A stretch of DNA of 23,670 nt from Geobacteraceae bacterium (GTDB lineage Bacteria; Desulfobacterota; Desulfuromonadia; Desulfuromonadales; Desulfuromonadaceae): NCBI GenBank assembly GCA_020201305.1, contig JAIVHC010000168.1, forward strand, positions 1 to 23,670. The letters run 5' to 3'. Under the pieces are notes generated by a model. The model was not told where the DNA came from and ran no database searches. It saw only the letters and a list, made by a program, of their open reading frames with translations. Made by a program: the position numbers and the translations under genes. Below, one piece after another: positions 1 through 7,593 of the stretch (position 1 is the stretch's first letter; each line of letters starts with the position of its first letter).

Positions 1-1
1 G

Positions 2-1252
2 CGTGCAGGGATGCGCTATCTGTTTATCCACCTCGGGGGTGGAGTATTACTCCTCGCCGGACTGAGTGCCCTCGCCGCTACAGGGTCCAGCATGGAACTC
101 GGGCCCCTGCAACCCGGCGGCTACGCCTACTGGCTGATTCTGGCCGGCATCCTCCTCAACGCCGGTGCACCACCGTTTTCGTTCTGGATAGCGGACGCAT
201 ATCCGCAGGCAAGTGCCTCGGGAATGGTGTTTCTCTCCGCTTTCACCACCAAAACTGCGGTGTTTGTGCTCCTGAGTGCATTTGCAGGAGAAGGTATCCT
301 GATTCCGGTGGGGATCTTCATGGCATTTTACGGCATTGTATATGCCCTGCTCGAGCACGATATCCGCCGGATTCTGGCATACAGTATTGTCAATCAGGTG
401 GGTTTCATGCTGGTGGCCGTCGGTGTGGGGACCCACGCCACCCTTAACGGGGCGCATGCCCATGCCGCAGCGCATATTCTGTATAAAATGACCCTGCTTA
501 TGGGTGCAGGAACCATTCTACGCCAGCTGGGCACCACCAGTGCGACCGAACTGGGTGGCGATTTATGGCGGCGCATGCCCAAAACCACTGTGTGTATCGG
601 TATCGGAGCCGCAGCAAGTATGGGGGTTCCATTCACCTCGAGCTTTATCACCAAGTCCTTAATCCTGACGGGGCTCGCCGATGCCGACCTGGGCCTCATC
701 TGGGCCCTTATGCTGATATGCTCGGCTGCGGTGGTGTTCAATGCCGGGGTACGTTTCCCCTGGCTTGCTCTTTTTGCACCTTCAGACACACACAAGATCA
801 ATTCGGCATCAACGTTAGCATCAGGGCCAGAATCAGAGCATGTATCAGATCCGAAGGGTTCAGCTCTGGGTGTGATGGCAGCCTCGGCTCTGATATGCCT
901 GGTTTTCGGCTGGGTTCCTGCCTGGTTCTACACCCTTCTGCCCTATCCGCGCGGCATAACCCTGGATACGGACTGGTTTCTGCGCCTGGCTCTGTTAAAA
1001 GGATGGAAGCGTTTTGTTTATCTGTTACGAATCAGTTATACCAGGGCCACAGGGATGCTTGCCAACTCGCGCATCCGCAGCTATATGCTCATTTTCAGCC
1101 TCCACGGTCCGCGCGGCATTCTGGCGCGCTCCTGGCATACCGGAAGTATCGCTCTCTGGGTGGCCCTTATGCTCGCAAGCTACATTCTGGTGTACAACTT
1201 CAGTGCACCCTCTGTTTTGAATACCCTGCGGCAGTTATTTACGCCAGGGTAG
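2..1252 (+). CDS. Proton-conducting antiporter-like membrane subunit (MrpD/NuoN/HyfB family), 5' partial
   Basis: The frame is open to the window edge, so the gene begins upstream; the first visible Met is at position 11. The protein is a multi-pass membrane subunit of the family shared by MrpD antiporters, complex I NuoL/M/N and membrane hydrogenases. Visible family features are a P-rich loop (LNAGAPPFSFWIADAYP) followed by the helix with the conserved Lys (SAFTTKTAVF), then DIRRILAYSIVNQVGFM and the His/Lys helix HAAAHILYKMTLLMG. A hydrophilic stretch at about residues 265-285 separates the core from C-terminal helices. Roughly 100 or more N-terminal residues are missing compared with full-length relatives. 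It is separated from the nuo operon, lies on the opposite strand, and probably ends an Mrp-like or related operon to the left. Which complex it serves cannot be told from this fragment. Family assignment is firm, subfamily is not. Confidence 0.85.
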   Translation, partial: RAGMRYLFIHLGGGVLLLAGLSALAATGSSMELGPLQPGGYAYWLILAGILLNAGAPPFSFWIADAYPQASASGMVFLSAFTTKTAVFVLLSAFAGEGILIPVGIFMAFYGIVYALLEHDIRRILAYSIVNQVGFMLVAVGVGTHATLNGAHAHAAAHILYKMTLLMGAGTILRQLGTTSATELGGDLWRRMPKTTVCIGIGAAASMGVPFTSSFITKSLILTGLADADLGLIWALMLICSAAVVFNAGVRFPWLALFAPSDTHKINSASTLASGPESEHVSDPKGSALGVMAASALICLVFGWVPAWFYTLLPYPRGITLDTDWFLRLALLKGWKRFVYLLRISYTRATGMLANSRIRSYMLIFSLHGPRGILARSWHTGSIALWVALMLASYILVYNFSAPSVLNTLRQLFTPG

Positions 1253-1280
1253 TATCGTATGTATCTGTGATTTTTACGCA

Positions 1281-1328
1281 AACAAACAGCCACTGCCTTC
1301 TGAAAATGGAAGGCAGTGGCTGTTTGTT
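1281..1328. terminator. Perfect 20-bp hairpin between convergent genes
   Basis: Positions 1281-1300 and 1309-1328 form a perfect 20-bp inverted repeat around an 8-nt loop (TGAAAATG). It lies 29 bp past the stop of the antiporter-like gene and, on the other strand, downstream of the nitroreductase. Stem ends are A/T-rich (AACAAACAG / CTGTTTGTT), and on the minus strand TTTGTT is followed closely by TAAAAAT. There is no long T-tract, but the position between two convergent genes fits a bidirectional terminator. Confidence 0.8.
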
Positions 1329-1358
1329 ATCGTTCGGGTATGCAGCGATTCAGTATTT

Positions 1359-1511
1359 GATGCTTTCGCAGAAAGCACAAAATTAGTTGGCTAAGCAAAA
1401 AGCGCCAAATGCAAGGCGCGTGATCATCGAGCAATGAGGCGTACTTACGTACGTCGAAGCAGCGAGATAATCACAGTAACGCAGCAGTTGGTGCGTTTTT
1501 GCGCCGCCATC
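1359..1511. mobile_element. MITE-like element, copy A (153 bp)
   Basis: This is a non-coding element starting GATGCTTTCGCAGAAA and ending TTTTTGCGCCGCCATC. Its right end, read inverted, matches its left end in the pattern GATGnnnnCGCA. The directly repeated 7-mer AGTATTT flanks it (1352-1358 and 1512-1518), as expected of a target-site duplication. A second end-like motif, GTTGGCTAAGCAAAAA, lies at 1386-1401. The interior is rich in inverted repeats (AAAAAGCGCC near the left, GGTGCGTTTTT near the right), so it could fold into one long hairpin. Related copies occur at 3946-4095 and 17579-17755, with a 26-bp remnant at 14908. It has no ORF or transposase of its own, so it would need help from an element elsewhere. 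The boundaries are inferred by comparing the copies in this window. Confidence 0.75.
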
Positions 1512-2109
1512 AGTATTTGAGAATTACACTGTCAAGCCCGCGTTTGGGGAGGTGATAATTGCCATGATCATCGTGCCAGCCGTACGCGTCTTTACCCGGC
1601 TCCTGATGTTCAATGATAATCTCTTCTCCGGGTTTGCCGATGGCTACCACGAGGAGAATCTCATAGCGCGTAGGAAGATCGAGGGTTTCACGCAATTTGC
1701 GGCGCTGAATTTTTGCCGCGATACATCCACCCAGCCCTTTATGCGTAGCGCCTAAGAGAATGGATTGCGCCGCAATGCCCTGATCCGCAACATAACTGCT
1801 GCAGATGGTTTTATCTCCGAGAATAATGATATAGCCAGTGGGTTTTACCCCCTTGATCGGGCCGCCCCAGCCACGCAGATATCCCTGCCATGACAGGGTC
1901 TCAAATATCTGTTCATTACGCTTTTCATCGCTGGATACTATGTAACGCAGCGGCTGCTGGTTAAGATTGCTGGTAGAAGGCGCCAGACGCGCAAAATCAA
2001 CCAGCTCCCGCAAGGTTTCTGCCGTTACCTTTTCCGACTCGACAAAATAATGATAGTTACGGGTTTTCTCGATCAACCCTCTAAAATTACACTCGTCTAT
2101 GCCTTCCAT
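1510..2109 (-). CDS. Nitroreductase-family FMN-dependent oxidoreductase
   Basis: The 199-residue protein has the layout of short nitroreductase-family enzymes. An N-terminal segment EKTRNYHYF stands where these proteins have an Arg-rich FMN-phosphate site. It is followed by LARLAPSTSNLNQQPLRYIV (flavin contact), then DQGIAAQSILLGATHKGLGGC, then RYEILLVVAIGKPGE, and the motif PKRGLDSVIL at the end. Such enzymes use NAD(P)H to reduce nitro compounds, quinones or enones in the cytoplasm; the true substrate is unknown. I chose the ATG at 2109 because GAAAGG lies 8 nt upstream; a GTG at 2118 would be the alternative. The stop codon overlaps the boundary of the MITE-like element at 1359-1511. No terminator lies between the stop and the element; the 1281-1328 hairpin is beyond it. 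It is not obviously co-transcribed with the UbiD-like gene, from which it is separated by about 450 bp. Confidence 0.9.
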   Translation of the reverse strand: MEGIDECNFRGLIEKTRNYHYFVESEKVTAETLRELVDFARLAPSTSNLNQQPLRYIVSSDEKRNEQIFETLSWQGYLRGWGGPIKGVKPTGYIIILGDKTICSSYVADQGIAAQSILLGATHKGLGGCIAAKIQRRKLRETLDLPTRYEILLVVAIGKPGEEIIIEHQEPGKDAYGWHDDHGNYHLPKRGLDSVILKY

Positions 2110-2558
2110 ACCAAACACCTTTCCAGTCAGCTAAATCCACTCAACGTCCGGAAACTCCAGACAGCAAATATACCCTATTCTGCATCCTTACCGGCTGACA
2201 TTCGGCGCTATCAGAATATATCCTATACCTACAAAACAATAAAATAGTGTTTGTTTTTCAAAAAAACAAGTATTTTTTACACATTTCGCAACTTAACGGC
2301 TCTAATGTAAGAAGTCGTTTCAACCCAACCTTGTGCACCCGTCAGAGGAAATCGCAATGTGACATTTATGTCTATATGAACAGAGAGTTAGAAACTCACG
2401 CCACATTTTTCTAACGCAACTTACACATGGCATTGTTCTGATCCTTAATATATTAACCATAGCATAGATTGGAAGCGAAACACCTCCAATTTCGCGTACT
2501 GCGCTCCTTTTTTTTGATTATACTTTATAAAACAATGTTTTTTTTACGCACGTACATT
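2110..2558. other. Gene-free stretch, partly AT-rich
   Basis: I see no gene here. The stretch must hold the end of the UbiD-like transcript and the promoter of the nitroreductase, both on the minus strand. Positions 2225-2290 are very AT-rich and contain a small hairpin (2251-2258 with 2262-2269, TTGTTTTT / AAAAACAA, 3-nt loop). A weak minus-strand -10-like TATATT occurs just downstream of this block, without a good -35. A 6-bp inverted repeat (ATTGGA / TCCAAT, 2468-2490) lies past the UbiD-like stop but lacks a T-tract. None of these can be called with confidence. Confidence 0.4.
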
Positions 2559-3893
2559 TCAGATGCAGCATATGCCCTGCTGTGCGGACGTATGGTGTGC
2601 AACGGAAACCTTACGTTTCCCACTATAGCGCCATCGGACGCCATCCACAACGCGCATTCCATCCGGCATCACTGCGTAATCATGGTGCGCAAGATTCATA
2701 CAGTGCCAGTAAATCAGGTTGGGGGTGGATATAGCCGTTGTCTCATCCACCAGAATCAGGGTGTGCGCTCGCTTTAACATCGTATTATGCTCAATTGCAT
2801 ATCTTCTCTCATCCCACCCGGCAGCATCCGATGGCGCGCGCACCTGCAGAATTACCACCGGTAGGTATGCAGTTTCAGGAGGACAAATCAGGCGCAGCAA
2901 TTCAGGCAATTCCCGTCTGATGAGAGTAAATAAAAGGTCCCATACTGCGGCCCCCACCAATGCATTCTCCGTCGGAGGCGGGCCCACTACCGTTATGGGC
3001 ATAATTGCGGCATAACGCGCACGGATGGAGCTGACGTGCATGAGGGGACATGCTACAGATTCAGTGTAGTAGCCGGTGTGGTTGGCAAAACGCCCCTCCT
3101 CTTGAATAAGGTGGGGCTCGACATAGCCTTCGAGAATTACTTCACTTTCAGAGGGAACAGGAAGGCCGGCAGAATTAAACGCAAGCTCCTGCGCACCACC
3201 CCGGATAAAACTCCAGAATGAGAGTTCCGCCCCCACCTCTGGCAAAGGGAACAGCGCTGCAAAAGTCAATGTCGGATCCGCACCCAGCGCTACCGTAACA
3301 GGCATTCTCGCACCTTTATCCGCATATGAACGCCACAGAGCATAAGCCCTTGAGCCCCGGCGCCAGTTAAGCGTGAGTGTACGCGAATCAAGCGGAGCCA
3401 GGCGGTAAACACCTGCATTGATGTGTGCAGAATCGCACGTGCGGGTAAACACCGTGGGAAGGGAGAAATATGCGCGGGAATCACCGCTCCAGGAGCGAAT
3501 CTGCGGCAATGCATACAAACTATCGAGTTCAATATGTGGGGCATCAGCAGTTGCGCCTGATCTCTGGGTACAGGGGTAATTCTGGCTCATCCAGGCACAG
3601 GCCTCAGACCAGTTATGCACAACATCAGGTAATTGGGTCAAACGTTGGGATAACGTTTTCTCAGCATGAGAGAGTAAGCGGCTCAGACGCTCCCGGGTGG
3701 CGAAAAGGTTCGCTACAACGGAACAAAATGAATCGCGCCCGGGCTTGTGAAACAACATGACTGGAGGCACTGAATTCGCGCACATTTGCGCATAAACATA
3801 CGCACTGAGTTGCAGATCCGGATCCACCGTCGTGTGGATATCCTCAACCTCGGAACAATCCCTATGTTGCTGTATGAAGTTACGTAAAGACAT
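2559..3893 (-). CDS. Divergent UbiD-family (prenylated-FMN decarboxylase-like) protein
   Basis: The 444-residue protein aligns by eye with UbiD from its N-terminus (MSLRNFIQQH, then TVDPDLQLS) through NAGVYR (residues 159-164), PSESEVILEG (248-256) and EEGRFANHTGYYTE (265-278). UbiD enzymes decarboxylate or carboxylate aromatic and unsaturated acids with prenylated FMN, for example in ubiquinone or menaquinone synthesis. Here several key positions differ. The usual GPxGD/E-HTGYY segment is GRFANHTGYY, so the second catalytic acid is Asn271, while Glu266 is kept. The residue matching the metal-binding His of the H-R-G segment appears to be Arg178. The C-terminus (MRVVDGVRW) departs from the usual MG-D-T ending. 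It may be an altered or inactive family member. Its ATG directly follows the T-tract of the terminator at 3894-3920, and the N-terminus fits the family, so the start is well supported. Confidence 0.82.
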   Translation of the reverse strand: MSLRNFIQQHRDCSEVEDIHTTVDPDLQLSAYVYAQMCANSVPPVMLFHKPGRDSFCSVVANLFATRERLSRLLSHAEKTLSQRLTQLPDVVHNWSEACAWMSQNYPCTQRSGATADAPHIELDSLYALPQIRSWSGDSRAYFSLPTVFTRTCDSAHINAGVYRLAPLDSRTLTLNWRRGSRAYALWRSYADKGARMPVTVALGADPTLTFAALFPLPEVGAELSFWSFIRGGAQELAFNSAGLPVPSESEVILEGYVEPHLIQEEGRFANHTGYYTESVACPLMHVSSIRARYAAIMPITVVGPPPTENALVGAAVWDLLFTLIRRELPELLRLICPPETAYLPVVILQVRAPSDAAGWDERRYAIEHNTMLKRAHTLILVDETTAISTPNLIYWHCMNLAHHDYAVMPDGMRVVDGVRWRYSGKRKVSVAHHTSAQQGICCI

Positions 3894-3920
3894 AAAAAAA
3901 GCCCCGATGCATACCGGGGC
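3894..3920 (-). terminator. Intrinsic terminator of the nuo operon, abutting the UbiD-like start codon
   Basis: On the minus strand GCCCCG (3920-3915) pairs with CGGGGC (3906-3901) around an 8-nt loop, followed by seven uninterrupted T (3900-3894). This is a textbook rho-independent terminator for transcripts coming from nuoN. The next three bases are the ATG of the UbiD-like gene. AAGGA (3925-3921) lies immediately before the hairpin, so the same structure could also sit between a ribosome-binding site and its start codon. Confidence 0.85.
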
Positions 3921-3945
3921 TCCTTGTTTCAGATATTACACGTTT

Positions 3946-4095
3946 GATGCTTTCGCAAAAATTCATAAGATGGCTAAGCAAAAATTTCGACCTACAAGGC
4001 CTGGTGGTTTTTCAGGGATGAAGGCATACATCTGGTATGTCGAGGTCCTGAAAAAACTCCGTAACGCCGGAGGGCGGACTTTTTGCGACGCCATC
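3946..4095. mobile_element. MITE-like element, copy B (150 bp)
   Basis: It begins GATGCTTTCGCAAAAA (3946-3961) and ends TTTTTGCGACGCCATC (4080-4095). A second directly repeated end motif, GATGGCTAAGCAAAAA, is at 3969-3984; 13 of its 16 bases match the inverted right end. ACGTTT flanks both sides (3940-3945, 4096-4101) as a target duplication. The middle differs from copies A and D: a 9-bp perfect stem TTTTTCAGG / CCTGAAAAA encloses a second inverted repeat GCATAC / GTATG. It lies between the nuoN stop codon and the operon terminator. No coding capacity. Confidence 0.75.
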
Positions 4096-4124
4096 ACGTT
4101 TAAAACACGGCTTCAAATGCGGGC

Positions 4125-5585
4125 TTAAAACAGCGCCTGCCGCGCAAGAGCCATTACCGCACTCGGTACGATGCCGAGCAGGAGAACACCAACAACAGAA
4201 ATCACTGCACATAGGGTGGCACCGGGTTTCAATTGAACCCACTCAAACTCCTCCTCAGGGGTGCGGAAGTACATATACACCATTACGCGGAGATAGTAGT
4301 AAAGAGACACCGCAGAGTTGAGCACCCCGAGTACCGCGAGCCAGACATATCCGGCATTAAGCGCACCGGCAAAGATATAGAACTTCCCCGTAAATCCGGC
4401 CGATGGTGGAATACCCATGAGAGAGAACAGACAGATGCACATAAGAACCGCAAGAACGGGGCGCTTATATCCGAAGCCGGAAAAACCTTCTAAGGTAAGA
4501 TTATCTTCACCCACTTTGCCTGCAAGTACCAGAATCGCAAACGCACCGAGGTTCATCAACGTATAAGCGACCATATAGAACAGAACCGCAGACACTCCAA
4601 TAGCATTCGAGGCAACCAGGCCTACGAGGGCATATCCGGCATGCGCTATAGAAGAATATGCGAGCATACGCTTCAGGTTGGTCTGCCTTAGGGCGATAAA
4701 GTTACCCACGATCATGGTCAACACTGCGAGTACCCAAAGCAATCCGACCCAGGAGGAATGGAGGGTTCCTAACCCAATGAGAAAAACGCGCATAAACGCT
4801 GCAAATGCGGCAGCTTTCGGTCCCGCACTCATAAATGCGGCTATAGGGGTAGGCGCACCTTCATACACATCAGGCGTCCACATATGGAACGGGACAACCG
4901 CGATCTTGAACAGAAAACCAGTCGCGAGCAGCAACATTCCCGCGATACACATGGGGTCAGCAAGAAGCTGATGGTTCATGGAAAGGTACGTGCCGATATC
5001 GGCAACATTGGTGGTGCCGGTTACACCGTAGATAAGGGCTATACCATAGAGCAGAAACCCGGTGGAAAATGCCCCCAGGAGGAAGTATTTAAGACCAGCC
5101 TCGTTGGAACGTAATTGCCCACGAAAGAATCCTGCCAGCACGTAAAGAGCGACTGACATAACCTCCAGACCCAGGAAAATAGTCATCAGATCGGTGCCGG
5201 AAGCCATCAGCATCGCGCCAACAGTACTGAAGAGGATGAGGGTATAGTACTCACCAATCGGATAACCCTCACGCTTCAGATAAGCATCAGACATTAAAAT
5301 GGTAAGTGCAGCGGCCAGAAGAAAAATGAAGTGAAAGAAAACCGCATAATTGTCCAACGCCACCTGACCTGCAAAGCCGAATTGGGGGTTATTCCACCCC
5401 GCATAGGAAACGATAGCCGTTGCACCGAGTGCAACCAGACTTATCAGGGCTGCATACGTGGTTGAACCCCGTTTAACGAAAGCATTTAACAGCAACAATG
5501 CCATGCCAAAGCAGGACAGAACCAGGGAAGGCATAATGGCGGCAAAATTTACATTCTGCATTGCCGTTTGCACCAGATTTTCCAT
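4125..5585 (-). CDS. nuoN: NADH-quinone oxidoreductase subunit N (complex I)
   Basis: The 486-residue protein is the antiporter-like proton-channel subunit next to NuoK in the membrane arm. About 14 hydrophobic helices are apparent. Family-specific stretches are LGLEVMSVALYVLAGF (the conserved Glu of TM5), SNEAGLKYFLLGAFSTGF, FKIAVVPFHMWTPDVYEGAPTPIAAFMS (with the proton-path Lys), and NLKRMLAYSSIAHAGYALVG. The length agrees with NuoN of other bacteria (about 480-500). The start has AAGGAG 6 nt upstream. It is the last gene of the nuo operon; 55 bp separate it from nuoM. Downstream on the transcript are a MITE-like element and then the terminator at 3894-3920. No damage is visible. Confidence 0.97.
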   Translation of the reverse strand: MENLVQTAMQNVNFAAIMPSLVLSCFGMALLLLNAFVKRGSTTYAALISLVALGATAIVSYAGWNNPQFGFAGQVALDNYAVFFHFIFLLAAALTILMSDAYLKREGYPIGEYYTLILFSTVGAMLMASGTDLMTIFLGLEVMSVALYVLAGFFRGQLRSNEAGLKYFLLGAFSTGFLLYGIALIYGVTGTTNVADIGTYLSMNHQLLADPMCIAGMLLLATGFLFKIAVVPFHMWTPDVYEGAPTPIAAFMSAGPKAAAFAAFMRVFLIGLGTLHSSWVGLLWVLAVLTMIVGNFIALRQTNLKRMLAYSSIAHAGYALVGLVASNAIGVSAVLFYMVAYTLMNLGAFAILVLAGKVGEDNLTLEGFSGFGYKRPVLAVLMCICLFSLMGIPPSAGFTGKFYIFAGALNAGYVWLAVLGVLNSAVSLYYYLRVMVYMYFRTPEEEFEWVQLKPGATLCAVISVVGVLLLGIVPSAVMALARQALF

Positions 5586-5640
5586 GAATTGCTCCTTAGA
5601 AGCGACTTATCTAGTTTATACTCGTGAACTGTTTACGCTA

Positions 5641-6099
5641 TCAGTGATGATAGCCGGATCCATCCTGCTCATGATAATTGCCAGCCGCACCGGAGTCACC
5701 ACTTTGAGGATATTTTATATGCGCACTATCAGTGCCCAGGGGTGAAGCCTGTGCGTCTGCAGTTATCTGATAAAGTGCCTGGTTTACTGCGGGCTCCATC
5801 TTCTCCAGGAATGTATTCGGATAAACACCGATCCAGAAGATAAAGAGAAGCAATGGCAGCATAACGCACACCTCGCGCAGAGACAGATCCTTGAGGTTCT
5901 GATTCTTGGGGTTATCCAGTTTGCCGAACATGACGCGCTGGAACATCCACAGCATATATACCGCAGCCAGGATTACCCCGGAAGTGGCAAATACGGCAAA
6001 CCAGCGAAGTTCACTTTCAAAGGCCCCGAGGAGAATCATAAATTCGCCCACAAACCCGTTAAGTCCCGGCAGTCCGATGGATGAAAGGGTAACGATCAT
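5641..6099 (-). CDS. nuoM: Complex I subunit M, 3' part of a broken gene
   Basis: This 152-residue frame holds the C-terminal end of NuoM. It starts abruptly with MIVTLSSIGLPGLNGFVGEFMILLGAF, a segment that is internal in normal NuoM; Glu19 matches the proton-path Glu407 of E. coli NuoM. Three or so helices and a polar, His-containing tail (ends GYHH) follow. Its ATG overlaps the stop of the upstream part as ATGA, so reinitiation is conceivable, but no Shine-Dalgarno sequence specific to it is evident. About 55-65 residues that should precede it are absent from both parts. A separately made C-terminal piece of NuoM would not be expected to work, though this is inference. Confidence 0.9.
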   Translation of the reverse strand: MIVTLSSIGLPGLNGFVGEFMILLGAFESELRWFAVFATSGVILAAVYMLWMFQRVMFGKLDNPKNQNLKDLSLREVCVMLPLLLFIFWIGVYPNTFLEKMEPAVNQALYQITADAQASPLGTDSAHIKYPQSGDSGAAGNYHEQDGSGYHH

Positions 6100-7085
6100 A
6101 AAAAGAGACCCAGCATGACAAAGCCTAGGTGAGACACGGATGAATACGCAACCAGCTTTTTAACATCCTTCTGCATCATGGCAACCAGAGCACCGTAAAT
6201 AATGCCAATCACACTCAGAGCTGCGAGCCATGGGAGATAATGCTGCAGCGCATCAGGAAAGAGTGGCATAGCGAAACGCAGATAGCCATAGGTGCCCATC
6301 TTCAGCATTACAGCCGCAAGAATTACTGAACCGGCAGTAGGTGCTTCGGTATGTGCATCCGGCAACCAGGTGTGGACCGGAAACATGGGAACCTTGATAG
6401 CAAAGCTGAAGGCAAATGCGAGGAACAGCCATTTCTGCAGCTCGGGGTTGAGATTGAGATTATAGAAGTCGGTGATACTGAATCCGCTTACTACCGCACC
6501 AGTATTAACTGCATAGTAATACAGGAAGATGATAGCAACCAGCATCAACAGGGAACCAACAGCCGTGTAGATAAAGAACTTAACCGCTGCATATATACGG
6601 TTCACCCCACCCCAGATGCCGATCATGAAGTACATGGGAATCAGCATGAGCTCCCAGAAGATGTAGAAAAGGAAGAGATCCAGGGAGATGAATGCCCCGA
6701 GCATAGCAGTCTCAAGCAGCAGCATGAGCGCCATAAATCCTTTCACATTTTTATCCACTGCATTCCAGGTTGATAAAACCGTGATAGGCATGATGAACGT
6801 AGTGAGCATCACCAGCCACAGGCTGATTCCATCGATGCCTATACTGTAATTCATCTGAAAGTAATCACCCACGCTGATCCAGGGCACAAACTCTGTATAG
6901 TGCATGGCTGCGGAGGTTTTAAACACCGGATCAAAGGCAAGCGGCAGGCTGATTATGAAGGTAATCAGAGTGACGACCAGGGTTGCGATCTTCAGCAGGC
7001 CACCATTCTCCCGTGGCAGCATGAGTACAATCAGCATGCCCAACAGGGGGAAGAATGTCATCAGGCTGAGAATATGTTCTGACAT
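6096..7085 (-). CDS. nuoM: Complex I subunit M, 5' part of a broken gene
   Basis: The 329 residues match NuoM, the middle antiporter-like subunit, from its N-terminus (MSEHILSLMTFFPLLGM). They run through SIGIDGISLWLVMLTTFIMP, FWELMLIPMYFMIGIWGG (conserved Glu), KVPMFPVHTWLPDAHTEAPTAGSVILA (conserved Lys) and KKLVAYSSVSHLGFVMLGLF, where His319 matches His322 of E. coli NuoM. The frame then stops (L, TGA). In family members the sequence continues with a helix bearing a second His (His348 in E. coli) before rejoining at FMIVTLSS. The junction is CTCTTTTTATG, consistent with a deletion between short T-rich matches whose length is not a multiple of three. AAGGAG lies 9 nt before the ATG. Neighbours nuoL and nuoN have normal spacing. 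Confidence 0.93.
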   Translation of the reverse strand: MSEHILSLMTFFPLLGMLIVLMLPRENGGLLKIATLVVTLITFIISLPLAFDPVFKTSAAMHYTEFVPWISVGDYFQMNYSIGIDGISLWLVMLTTFIMPITVLSTWNAVDKNVKGFMALMLLLETAMLGAFISLDLFLFYIFWELMLIPMYFMIGIWGGVNRIYAAVKFFIYTAVGSLLMLVAIIFLYYYAVNTGAVVSGFSITDFYNLNLNPELQKWLFLAFAFSFAIKVPMFPVHTWLPDAHTEAPTAGSVILAAVMLKMGTYGYLRFAMPLFPDALQHYLPWLAALSVIGIIYGALVAMMQKDVKKLVAYSSVSHLGFVMLGLFL

Positions 7086-7128
7086 TAGAAATTGCTCCTT
7101 CTATAATAGATACCAGTCACAGCCGTCA

Positions 7129-7593
7129 TTACTGAAATACACAGATGGCAATGATCAAAACTACACCTATCACCATGCTCATGGCATAACTGTGGGTATA
7201 ACCAGTCTGGGTGTGGCGCAATAGTTCGCCTGTGCCGCGAACACAGCGGCCCAGACCATTAACAATGCCATCAACGATGCGCACATCGAAGAACTGCCAC
7301 AGCCCGGTTCCAAGACGTTTGGTCGGGTTTACAATCAGGGCATCGTAGAGTTCATCCACATACCACTTGTTGTACACCGCTTTATGCAGACGGCTGAATC
7401 TGGCGCAGAAGCGGGCGGGGATTTCCGGGTACTTACAGTACATAATCCATGCAAGCCCGATACCTACCAGACCTATCCCGACAGATACTCCCATCAGACC
7501 GAATTCAACTGCCGCTGTACCGTGCGCTTGAATATGATGCAATTCCTGCGTGCGGGCAAACACCGGAGCAAGAAAATCCTGAATCAGGTTGGG
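7129..7593 (-). CDS. nuoL: Complex I subunit L, 3' part of a frameshifted gene
   Basis: This frame continues NuoL directly after the shift: PNLIQDFLAPVFARTQE, then hydrophobic helices, the conserved NKWYVDELYDALIVNPTKRL segment that leads into the lateral helix, and the final transmembrane helix (SYAMSMVIGVVLIIAICVFQ). The readable frame opens at about 7593; the first start-like codon is a GTG at 7563 with no ribosome-binding site. Joined to the 5' part, NuoL would be about 630 residues, the usual length, so no sequence is lost besides the frame. I treat this as one gene with the segment at 7584-9038. Confidence 0.92.
   Translation of the reverse strand, partial: PNLIQDFLAPVFARTQELHHIQAHGTAAVEFGLMGVSVGIGLVGIGLAWIMYCKYPEIPARFCARFSRLHKAVYNKWYVDELYDALIVNPTKRLGTGLWQFFDVRIVDGIVNGLGRCVRGTGELLRHTQTGYTHSYAMSMVIGVVLIIAICVFQ

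Noticed and set aside
565..1386. A 273-codon + strand frame overlapping the antiporter-like gene
   Set aside because: It lies inside the clear membrane-protein frame, has no family-like sequence and runs on through the terminator hairpin into the MITE; an overlapping shadow frame.
6090..6110. Programmed -1 frameshifting to rejoin nuoM
   Set aside because: CTTTTTA resembles a slippery site only partly, and the joined protein would still lack about 55-65 conserved residues.
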